This document shows positions 32,418 through 39,593 of a DNA stretch of 64,000 bases, in pieces. This stretch comes from Agaribacillus aureus. GTDB lineage: Bacteria > Bacteroidota > Bacteroidia > Cytophagales > Cyclobacteriaceae. Each line of letters starts with the position of its first letter. Positions within the stretch are counted from its first letter, which is position 1. The notes beneath the pieces are model-generated. The model made no database searches, was not told the DNA's origin, and worked only from the letters and a program-made list of their open reading frames with translations. Made by a program: the position numbers and the translations under genes. The DNA lies in the NCBI GenBank assembly GCA_030442055.1, contig JAUJEB010000001.1:930001-994000 (forward strand), given 5' to 3'.

Positions 32418-33146
32418 TTATTCCAGCATTTTCTCTACACCTGGCAAAATAATATCTACCCACTGCCTATACATTTTTCCGGACGGATGCAGCCCATCAC
32501 CTGCTACCAATTCCGGGTCATGCGCCGCCTGACGGGAAATACCGGTAATATCAAAATACTGTACTCTCGCTTTTGCTGACAGGTTCTTTTTTATCTCATT
32601 GTAAAGGTCTATTTCCTGCGAGATTTTCTCCGGGTCTTTTTCCTTGCCAAATGGTGTAACGCCATAATCCGGAATGGAGACAACAAATACGCGGGAACGC
32701 TTTGTGGCAAATGAAATCGCTATATCGAGCAATTCCTGGAACTCTCTTTCATACACAGCTGTTTCATAACCTCTGTATTGATTATTAACGCCAATCAGAA
32801 GAGAAACCAGTTCATAACTACCGTTGGGGCGTGCTTTTTCAATTCCTTGCTTTAATTCATCGGTGGTCCATCCTGTGGTCGCTATTATTTCAGGCATTTC
32901 TATTGACAACCCTTTCTCCTTCAACCGCTCTGCCAGCACAACCGGCCATCTTTCTGCCGTATCTACACTTTCGCCAATGGTATATGAATCTCCAAGTGCT
33001 AAAAATTTAAGGGGCATTCCGCTTTTAGGTTCGGCCATATCTACTGAAGTTTCCCGGTTAGACAGTTTTGCATTATTGCCGGTCTGTTGTTTGCAGGCAA
33101 GACATCCTATGAATAAGCTGCTGACAAAAGCAATTTTCCGGATCAT
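32418..33146 (-). CDS. SGNH/GDSL hydrolase lipoprotein
   Basis: This 242-residue exported protein has a lipobox near the end of its signal (FIGCLACKQ; Cys15 or Cys18). The four SGNH blocks are present: GDSYTIGES with the nucleophilic Ser, a Gly in block II, the Asn in LLIGVNNQYRG, and DGLHPSGKMYRQW with the Asp and His. It is an esterase or lipase acting on esters or acyl chains in the periplasm or at the cell surface. It is the last gene of an ispG operon, with only 1 bp to MmcQ, but its metabolic link is unclear. Confidence 0.92.
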   Translation of the reverse strand: MIRKIAFVSSLFIGCLACKQQTGNNAKLSNRETSVDMAEPKSGMPLKFLALGDSYTIGESVDTAERWPVVLAERLKEKGLSIEMPEIIATTGWTTDELKQGIEKARPNGSYELVSLLIGVNNQYRGYETAVYEREFQELLDIAISFATKRSRVFVVSIPDYGVTPFGKEKDPEKISQEIDLYNEIKKNLSAKARVQYFDITGISRQAAHDPELVAGDGLHPSGKMYRQWVDIILPGVEKMLE

Positions 33147-33147
33147 A

Positions 33148-33507
33148 TTATTCCTTTAAGGATTGAAGGGCCAGTTTCTTGGCCTTTGGTAAGCCCGATA
33201 CCACCAGATCATAGGAGTGATCGACCCATGAGATGATCAAATTATCCGAAATAGTGCCATCCATCTCAATGGTATTCCAATGCTTTTTATTCATATGGTA
33301 ACCAGGGGTTACCGCTTCATATTCTTCCCTCAGTGTCACCGCCTTTTCGGGGTCACATTTTAAGTTCACACTCACAAAATTATCTACATTGGTCAAAGCA
33401 AACATTTTATCCATTACCTTAAAAACCAGGGTTTGCTCATCAAACGGAAAAGTTTCGGTTACGCCTTTTTTAGCGAGGCAATATTCTCTGAAGCTTAATA
33501 TATCCAA
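33148..33507 (-). CDS. MmcQ/YjbR family protein
   Basis: This 119-residue protein matches the MmcQ/YjbR family: REYCLAKKGVTETFPFDEQT, LVFKVMDKMFALTNVDNFVS, NLKCDPEKAVTLREEYEAVT, YHMNKKHWNTIEMDGTISD, LIISWVDHSYDLVVSGLPK. The fold is a small alpha/beta domain used for DNA or small-molecule binding; no enzyme activity is established. Its stop and the SGNH start are 1 bp apart, and its start is immediately next to the end of the small membrane gene. Confidence 0.9.
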   Translation of the reverse strand: MDILSFREYCLAKKGVTETFPFDEQTLVFKVMDKMFALTNVDNFVSVNLKCDPEKAVTLREEYEAVTPGYHMNKKHWNTIEMDGTISDNLIISWVDHSYDLVVSGLPKAKKLALQSLKE

Positions 33508-33711
33508 TTATATAAATCGCTTAATGATTAAATAAAATACGGCTAGCAAAAAGACAACGATGGAAATCTTATTGATCCCATGCATCATCCTCAGGTTAAA
33601 ACTGGTTGGTTTGCCGGGATCTCTTTTACCAAAAACCCTGATAAAATAACTAAAAACTTCTCCAACCTGAAAATAATCTTTTAATGAATTCCTGTTTTTT
33701 TTATCATCCAT
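33508..33711 (-). CDS. DUF6728-like small membrane protein
   Basis: This 67-residue protein has a charged N-terminus (MDDKKNRNSLKDYFQ), a short motif EVFSYFIRVFGKRDPGKPTS, and one C-terminal helix KISIVVFLLAVFYLIIKRFI. Its length and layout fit the small Bacteroidota family DUF6728, though that call is by pattern only. It sits 16 bp after ispG and directly before MmcQ, so it is co-transcribed with isoprenoid biosynthesis. A function is unknown. Confidence 0.65.
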   Translation of the reverse strand: MDDKKNRNSLKDYFQVGEVFSYFIRVFGKRDPGKPTSFNLRMMHGINKISIVVFLLAVFYLIIKRFI

Positions 33712-33727
33712 GGTTTTGGTATTTAAG

Positions 33728-35728
33728 TTAAATTTTTTCCTCTTCTTCCTGTGCCACCCATTTTCCGTCGGCTTTAATAATTTCTATCAGTTCGTCAACA
33801 GCATTTTCCGAAGGCACCGACCGCTTAATCACTTCCTGCCCTTTGTACAAAGTGATTTTACCTTTTCCGGATCCCACATAGCCATAATCTGCGTCAGCCA
33901 TTTCACCCGGTCCGTTGACAATGCACCCCATGATACCAATTTTTACACCTTTTAAATGGTCGGTTCTTCGCCTTATCATGGCCGTGGTTTCCTGCAGGTC
34001 AAATAAGGTCCGCCCACAGGAAGGACAGGAAATATATTCGGTCTTTGACATGCGGGTTCTGGCAGCCTGTAAAATTCCGAATGAGAGATTGTTATAGGTT
34101 TTTGTGGTCGAAATCCAATCCGCCCGCTCCTGCTTCTCCAACCGCTCCGTACTCAGCCAAACGCCGTCTCCCATGCCGTCGATAAGCAGCCCACCGACAT
34201 CGGTGGAAGCATAAAGCTGTAATTTTTCATCCTGAATATCATCATATTTCCTTTTGATAATCACTGGCAGATCAATCTGTTGCTCAAGTAGTGAAATAAA
34301 AAACCTTCGCTGCTCCGGCATTGCATGATCATTGTCCGTATCAATCACCAGCACTAAAGTCCTGTCTGTTTTAATCTTTTGAATCAGCAGATCGTTTAGG
34401 TCCTTCAGCTGAAGCAGTAAAAAATTGAGGTTACCGTGCCGTTCGGTCTCGCCTACATATTCATCTACTGTCAGCAATGGCATTTTATTCACCTTATCAT
34501 CGGCGTTGATCCAACAAGCGTGATCCATCACTTCCTTCAACCCATTGGGAAGCATAAAAGGAACCGGCTGCCTGCCGCTGTAGATGTAATCTGCCCCTAA
34601 ATCATTCATCTTCCACTTATCCAATTCCGGCAGATAAAAATGGCCGATGCTTTTTAAGTCCTTATATTCCGGATTGTTCAGGCGGGATAGGTCAGTAATC
34701 ACCCTGGGCACGTTACTCCCGCCAATATTTTCAACCTCGGCTGATTTCCTTTTTTTGTAATGAAAGGGATCGTAAGGAATTTCAATGGCAGGTTCTATAA
34801 ACTGATGTTCCGCTCTTCCTACGTAGCGATCTACCAACATTTGAGCCACCGGCGCCTCGAGTTCGGGCTCTTCCGTCAACGATACCCTGACGGTATCTCC
34901 CAAGCCGTCTTCCAGCAACGTACCGATACCTACGGCTGACTTTATCCGGCCGTCCTCACCTTCCCCGGCCTCGGTTACACCCAGATGCAGCGGATAAGGC
35001 TGTAATTTCTCTTCTTCCAACTTTTGTACTAACAGCCGGTAAGCCTGTACCATCACCTGCGTGTTGCTGGCTTTCATGGAAAGAATCACATCGTAATAAT
35101 TAAGGTCCTCACAGATCCTTAGAAATTCCAATGCCGACTCTACCATGCCTAAGGGATTATCTCCATACCGACTCATAATGCGGTCGGAAAGAGAGCCGTG
35201 ATTGGTGCCAATGCGCATGGCGGTACCATATTCTTTGCAAATTTTCACCAGCGGCGTAAACCTTTTTCTTATCCGCTCCACCTCTGCGTCGTAGCTGTCG
35301 TCGGTATATTCTATGACCTGAAATTTCTTTTTATCGGCATAATTACCTGGATTTACTCTCACTTTTTCAACAATTCTGGCCGCCAGCTCCGCCGCATTAG
35401 GTGTAAAATGAATATCGGCAATGAGGGGAACATGATAGCCTCTTGACCTTAATTCTTTTTTTATCGCTTCCAAATTCTGAGCTTCCTTGATACTGGGGGC
35501 AGTAATTCTCACATATTCACAGCCGGCCTCAACCATTCGGATGACCTGGGCTACGGAACCGGCGGTATCCATGGTATCTACTGTGGTCATGGATTGTATT
35601 CTTATCGGCGCTGTTCCTCCTAAAGGCAAGTCTCCAATGGTCACTTGACGGGACAGCCGTCGTTGGTACTGGGTAAGGCTATTGCAATATTTCCCGGAAT
35701 GTATTTTCTCAGTTTTTACACCTTCCAT
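33728..35728 (-). CDS. ispG: 4-hydroxy-3-methylbut-2-en-1-yl diphosphate synthase (IspG), long form
   Basis: This 666-residue enzyme of the MEP isoprenoid pathway converts MEcPP to HMBPP using a [4Fe-4S] cluster. The N-terminal TIM barrel contains TIGDLPLGGTAPIRIQSMTT and VPLIADIHFTPNAAELAARI. The Fe-S cysteines appear near the C-terminus in SCPSCGRTL and GIMGCIVNGPGEMADADYGY. E. coli IspG has about 370 residues; the extra region (about residues 330-530) is the insertion typical of the long IspG of Bacteroidota and plants. Three small genes follow it at 0-16 bp, forming an operon. Cofactor and mechanism are inferred from the family. Confidence 0.95.
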   Translation of the reverse strand: MEGVKTEKIHSGKYCNSLTQYQRRLSRQVTIGDLPLGGTAPIRIQSMTTVDTMDTAGSVAQVIRMVEAGCEYVRITAPSIKEAQNLEAIKKELRSRGYHVPLIADIHFTPNAAELAARIVEKVRVNPGNYADKKKFQVIEYTDDSYDAEVERIRKRFTPLVKICKEYGTAMRIGTNHGSLSDRIMSRYGDNPLGMVESALEFLRICEDLNYYDVILSMKASNTQVMVQAYRLLVQKLEEEKLQPYPLHLGVTEAGEGEDGRIKSAVGIGTLLEDGLGDTVRVSLTEEPELEAPVAQMLVDRYVGRAEHQFIEPAIEIPYDPFHYKKRKSAEVENIGGSNVPRVITDLSRLNNPEYKDLKSIGHFYLPELDKWKMNDLGADYIYSGRQPVPFMLPNGLKEVMDHACWINADDKVNKMPLLTVDEYVGETERHGNLNFLLLQLKDLNDLLIQKIKTDRTLVLVIDTDNDHAMPEQRRFFISLLEQQIDLPVIIKRKYDDIQDEKLQLYASTDVGGLLIDGMGDGVWLSTERLEKQERADWISTTKTYNNLSFGILQAARTRMSKTEYISCPSCGRTLFDLQETTAMIRRRTDHLKGVKIGIMGCIVNGPGEMADADYGYVGSGKGKITLYKGQEVIKRSVPSENAVDELIEIIKADGKWVAQEEEEKI

Positions 35729-35899
35729 GCAAGCAATTTTATGATCAATCTTTGCGCTTAAAAGTAACTGTTAATTGTTGGAATTGTTTGTTATCCTTTT
35801 ACTTTTCACAACAAAAATATAGTTTTTTTATCAAGGTGTTCCAACGAAAACACAAAAATATGGGTCCTGATTTCAGAACTATAACACGATTGTTAAAAT

Positions 35900-36400
35900 A
35901 TGAATTCCAGATTTGTCATTTTCCAATTTTTGTTTTTATGCCTTTTCAGCATCCTGTGCGGGTGTGGCGACAAGGCGGACGAAATGGAAGTGGCCCAGGA
36001 CGGAGGTGATTATTTTGTATTCGGCAGGTTTGCGGGCTTTTGTGGCGGCGAATCCTGTATTGAAATATTTAAGATTGAAAACAATCAGTTGTTTGAAGAT
36101 ACGGCTGATGAATATCCGTCCTCAAACAAATTACCCTATCCAGGTCAATACGAACTGCTTGCCAGCGAAAAATATAAGCTGGTGCAGGATCTGCCGGATG
36201 CATTTCCTGACAAGCTCATGGAAGAAATCAACCTGGTGCTGGGTATGCCGGATGCATACGACCAGGGAGGCATTTATGTGGAGTTGAAAAGAGGTGATAA
36301 AGTAATGTTCTGGGTATTAGACGGTGATAAGCATAATTTACCTGACTATGTTCATAGCTGGGTAGATCTGGTCACAGAGAAAGTAGATTTATTACAATAG
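35900..36400 (+). CDS. Hypothetical lipoprotein
   Basis: This 166-residue protein begins with a signal and lipobox (FSILCGCGDKA, Cys20 or Cys22). It then has GGDYFVFGRFAGFCGGESCI, a Gly/Cys motif, FKIENNQLFEDTADEYPSSN, and a C-terminal stretch GGIYVELKRGDKVMFWVLDG. I do not recognise the family. It is probably an outer-membrane- or inner-membrane-anchored lipoprotein. It is divergent from ispG (171 bp between the starts). Confidence 0.6.
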   Translation: MNSRFVIFQFLFLCLFSILCGCGDKADEMEVAQDGGDYFVFGRFAGFCGGESCIEIFKIENNQLFEDTADEYPSSNKLPYPGQYELLASEKYKLVQDLPDAFPDKLMEEINLVLGMPDAYDQGGIYVELKRGDKVMFWVLDGDKHNLPDYVHSWVDLVTEKVDLLQ

Positions 36401-36437
36401 ATATTAAAATGGAAAAAGCAGCTTATTCTTCCCACTC

Positions 36438-36818
36438 TTAAAATAAAACCGCCGTGGCCTCAATCTCCACTAATAAATCCTTATTAATTAGCGATTTTAC
36501 TCCAATCATGGTTGCGGCCGGTTTTATTTCTTTAAAAAATTCTCCATGAGCCTTGCCAACGGCCTCCCACTGATCCATATCGGTGACAAATATTCGGGTT
36601 CTTATTACATTTTCCAATGAAGCTCCTGCCTCTTTCAGCGCATTTTCAATGATTTCCAAAGCACATTTTGTTTGCTGATAAGGATCGTTGATGCCAACAA
36701 CCTCTCCATTCACGACCGATGTAGTGCCAGCTACTTCGATAAGGTTTCCGATCTTTACGGCACGGGAATAGCCGACTATATCTTCCCATTCCGCTCCTGA
36801 TGAAATATTTTGACGCAT
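36438..36818 (-). CDS. RidA family (YjgF/YER057c) enamine/imine deaminase-like protein
   Basis: This 126-residue protein has the RidA pattern: RAVKIGNLIEVAGTTSVVNG, QTKCALEIIENALKEAGASL, NVIRTRIFVTDMDQWEAVGK, IKPAATMIGVKSLINKDLLV, EIEATAVLF. RidA proteins deaminate reactive enamines and imines and form trimers. The conserved Arg expected near the active site is present (RTRIFVTD). It lies 26 bp downstream of an SDR gene on the same strand, so it is probably co-transcribed with it. Confidence 0.9.
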   Translation of the reverse strand: MRQNISSGAEWEDIVGYSRAVKIGNLIEVAGTTSVVNGEVVGINDPYQQTKCALEIIENALKEAGASLENVIRTRIFVTDMDQWEAVGKAHGEFFKEIKPAATMIGVKSLINKDLLVEIEATAVLF

Positions 36819-36844
36819 TTTAGGATTTGTTTGATTTAAACAAA

Positions 36845-37552
36845 TTATAAATCTCCCAGCTGGGGTCTGATAATAATCTCTTCAACTACTGATTGCCTGG
36901 AAAGTTGTGTAGCCGACCAGATAGAATCCGCCACATCTTCCGGTTTCATGAACCGGGTTGCCGGCAATTCAACCCCCTCCCAGCTAGCTGTAAGCGTAGC
37001 CCCTGGTAATACCGCTATCACACGAATACCGGATTCTTTTAATTCTTCTCTCAGCACCTTGGTAAATCCCAGCAAAGCGAATTTTGAGATGGCATAGGAA
37101 CCTCCGTTAGGGTAGGCTTTGATGCTGGCTACCGAGCATATATTGAAGATATCTCCACGCTTATTTTTCATCATTTCGCCAATTAAGGCCCGTGTGAGGT
37201 GGTAGGCGCTGTACAAGTTGGTATCCATCATTGTCTCCAGCACACCATCTTCTTCGTTATGCAGCATGCCGGGGATAAAAATGCCCGTATTATTAATTAA
37301 CACCTCAACCGGCCTGTCTATCTCCCGAATAAATTGGGCGAACTGAAGTACTTCGGTTTTCTTCGACAAATCCGCCGGTTTCACATAAATCCCCGCCCCT
37401 GGGAAGTTGGCTTTTACTTCTTTTTCCAGCTGCTCCAGATCACTGTGATTCCTGGCACATGTGGCGACATCGAATCCCCCGGCTAAAAATTTATCAATTA
37501 GTGCTCTTCCGATCCCTTTGGTGCCTCCGGTAATAACCACTAGTTTGTTCAT
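36845..37552 (-). CDS. Short-chain dehydrogenase/reductase
   Basis: This 235-residue enzyme has a classical Rossmann start (LVVITGGTKGIGRALIDKFL), the NNTGIFIPGMLHNEEDGVL strand, and the catalytic YxxxK in YAISKFALLGFTKVL after the Ser of ICSVASIKAYPNGGS. It will use NAD(P)H to reduce or oxidise a hydroxyl or carbonyl substrate that is not deducible. A RidA gene follows after 26 bp on the same strand, and a terminator-like hairpin lies upstream. Confidence 0.93.
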   Translation of the reverse strand: MNKLVVITGGTKGIGRALIDKFLAGGFDVATCARNHSDLEQLEKEVKANFPGAGIYVKPADLSKKTEVLQFAQFIREIDRPVEVLINNTGIFIPGMLHNEEDGVLETMMDTNLYSAYHLTRALIGEMMKNKRGDIFNICSVASIKAYPNGGSYAISKFALLGFTKVLREELKESGIRVIAVLPGATLTASWEGVELPATRFMKPEDVADSIWSATQLSRQSVVEEIIIRPQLGDL

Positions 37553-37613
37553 GGCAAAAATGATTGAGGGAATAACGTTTTTCTGACGTTAGCTTACCTA
37601 TTGACCAACTAAC

Positions 37614-37656
37614 AAAAAAGCCCCAACTTTCCTTCCGCGGACAAGTTGAGGCTTTT
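37614..37656 (-). terminator. Rho-independent terminator between the micro-protein and the SDR gene
   Basis: AAAAAAGCCCCAACTT (37614-37629) pairs with AAGTTGAGGCTTTT (37643-37656) around CCTTCCGCGGAC-type loop bases. On the minus strand it ends in a T run (37619-37614), so it closes the transcript of the micro-protein gene. The plus strand also ends in TTTT, so it may work both ways. Confidence 0.75.
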
Positions 37657-37672
37657 GTGGTGAAAATATCTG

Positions 37673-37780
37673 TTACGCTTCTTTGTCATGCTCATTGTCA
37701 CTTAACATACGGTTCGGAAAAACCAGCGGCGAAATGATGGCTAAAACAAAAAGAACGATAATAATAAATAACACGCTCAT
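37673..37780 (-). CDS. 35-residue single-span membrane micro-protein
   Basis: An ATG at 37780 opens a 35-codon frame ending in TAA: MSVLFIIIVLFVLAIISPLV, then FPNRMLSDNEHDKEA. The first 20 residues form one hydrophobic helix and the tail is charged. It lies between a terminator 17 bp downstream and the MlaE promoter region, so it is a stand-alone transcription unit. The composition looks like a genuine small membrane protein. I do not recognise a family. Confidence 0.6.
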   Translation of the reverse strand: MSVLFIIIVLFVLAIISPLVFPNRMLSDNEHDKEA

Positions 37781-37970
37781 AGATCAGTAAACTTTTGGTT
37801 CAATTACTGCGGCAAAGATAAAAAGTCTGCCCGGAATAAAAAATACTTAATCCCTTATAATAGCACCAGCCATAACCCTCTGATACCCCTGCCATCAGCC
37901 GGCAAGTTAGGTGAGCAGATGGGTGGATCCGCTACCTTGTTTCTTTAAAAATATTTGGCTTTTGGCTAAA

Positions 37971-37978
37971 TAAGTTTG
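37971..37978 (+). promoter_or_regulatory. Putative -7 element of the MlaEF operon
   Basis: TAAGTTTG matches TAnnTTTG. It lies 68 bp upstream of the MlaE start codon. A matching -33 element at the expected spacing was not found, so the assignment is tentative. Confidence 0.3.
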
Positions 37979-38045
37979 AAGATTACGCAATAATAACCAT
38001 CGATCTATTATTTTAGCTAATTGATTAAAGACGTCACTTTTTCAT

Positions 38046-38774
38046 ATGAAAAGTATAGGAAAGTATATTCTTTTTATCGGTTCTTTATTCGTAAATCGGG
38101 AAAGATTCAAAACCTATGTACAACTTACACTGGATGAATGCATCAACATTGGCATTAACTCTTTGGTACTGGTATCGATAGTAGCCACCTTTATCGGCGC
38201 GGTATCCACTATACAAACTGCCTATAACCTGGTAAGCCCCTTAATTCCCGATTATGTGATCAGTCAGGTGGTGCGGGATCTTACCATACTTGAGCTGGCC
38301 CCCTCTATTACAGCCATTGTATTTGCCGGAAAAGTCGGTTCAAATATCGCAGGAGAATTGGGCACCATGCGGATTACAGAGCAAATTGACGCGCTGGAGG
38401 TAATGGGCATTAACTCGGTCTCCTATCTTGTATTCCCAAAAGTACTCGCCTCGCTAATTACTTACCCGATGCTGGTGGTTATCGCTGGGTTTTTATCTAT
38501 TATGGGCGGATATCTGGCCGGGGTATATACGGGCATCGTAACCGAAGCGGATTATATATACGGATTAAAGGTAGATTTTATAGAATTTAATGTCTTCTTT
38601 GCCATGATCAAGTCTTTTGTATTTGCCTTCCTGGTATCTTCCATTTCGTCTTACAAAGGGTATTATACGACAGGCGGTGCCTTCGAAGTAGGCAAAGCCA
38701 GTACCATAGCCGTAACCAATAGTTGTATCGCCATTCTGCTGGCTGACTATTTATTGGCTCAATTGCTCCTCTAA
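38046..38774 (+). CDS. MlaE-type ABC transporter permease
   Basis: This 242-residue permease has about five helices and the MlaE family patterns: SLVLVSIVATFIGAVSTIQT, VVRDLTILELAPSITAIVFA, GKVGSNIAGELGTMRITEQI, DALEVMGINSVSYLVFPKVL, and a Tyr/Gly-rich end YKGYYTTGGAFEVGKAST. In MlaFEDB/Tgd-type systems the permease works with an ATPase and a membrane MCE protein to move phospholipids between membranes. It is followed by the ATPase gene after 11 bp. No MCE gene is next to the pair. Confidence 0.9.
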   Translation: MKSIGKYILFIGSLFVNRERFKTYVQLTLDECINIGINSLVLVSIVATFIGAVSTIQTAYNLVSPLIPDYVISQVVRDLTILELAPSITAIVFAGKVGSNIAGELGTMRITEQIDALEVMGINSVSYLVFPKVLASLITYPMLVVIAGFLSIMGGYLAGVYTGIVTEADYIYGLKVDFIEFNVFFAMIKSFVFAFLVSSISSYKGYYTTGGAFEVGKASTIAVTNSCIAILLADYLLAQLLL

Positions 38775-38785
38775 GTTTTTTATAT

Positions 38786-39547
38786 ATGATTGAAATTGAT
38801 AATATTAAAAAATCATTTGACGGAAAAGAGGTTCTTAAGGGAATCAGCGGGGTTTTCGAAAAAGGAAAGACTAATTTAATCATAGGAGCCAGTGGTACCG
38901 GAAAAAGCGTTTTATTAAAATGTATCGTTGGCTTAATTAAGCCGGATGAAGGTACGGTCTTTTACGATAACCGGGATTTCACCAACGCGGATAGAAACCT
39001 CAAAACAGATATCCGGCGTGAGATTGGTATGCTCTTCCAGGGAGGTGCATTATTTGACTCTAAAAATGTGGAGCAAAACGTCATTTTCCCACTAAACGTT
39101 CTGACTCAAATGCCGTTGGATGAAAAACTGGACAGGGTCAACTTTTGCCTGCAACGGGTGGGGCTGGAAAATGTTAACAAAAAAATGCCCTCGGAAATAA
39201 GCGGAGGTATGAAAAAAAGGGTGGGTATCGCCAGGGCCATTGTAAACAATTCAAGCTACCTGTTTTGCGATGAGCCCAACTCAGGCCTGGATCCCCAAAC
39301 CGCCATTACCATCGATAATCTTATCAAGGAGATAACCGAGGAATTTAACATTACAACGATTGTAGTAACCCACGATATGAATTCCGTGATGGAAATTGGC
39401 GATTATGTCATGTTTTTACACGAGGGACTAAAAGTGTGGGAAGGTTCCGATCAAAACATAATGAAGTCACAGGTCAAAGAGTTAAATGACTTTGTTTTTG
39501 CCAATAAAATGATGCGGACTGTTAGAAATGAAGAGACGCCAGGTTAG
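38786..39547 (+). CDS. MlaF-type ABC transporter ATP-binding protein
   Basis: This 253-residue ATPase has Walker A GASGTGKSVLL, the Q loop IGMLFQGGALFD, signature SGGMKKRVGIARAI, Walker B YLFCDEPNSGLD, and the H switch VVTHDMNSV. The motif SGGM instead of SGGQ is usual for MlaF. It pairs with the upstream MlaE-type permease. It is convergent with the large barrel gene, 46 bp away. Confidence 0.92.
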   Translation: MIEIDNIKKSFDGKEVLKGISGVFEKGKTNLIIGASGTGKSVLLKCIVGLIKPDEGTVFYDNRDFTNADRNLKTDIRREIGMLFQGGALFDSKNVEQNVIFPLNVLTQMPLDEKLDRVNFCLQRVGLENVNKKMPSEISGGMKKRVGIARAIVNNSSYLFCDEPNSGLDPQTAITIDNLIKEITEEFNITTIVVTHDMNSVMEIGDYVMFLHEGLKVWEGSDQNIMKSQVKELNDFVFANKMMRTVRNEETPG

Positions 39548-39593
39548 TCCAATGAGGATTTGGGGCGGTTTCCCTAAAATGCGATAGGTACTT

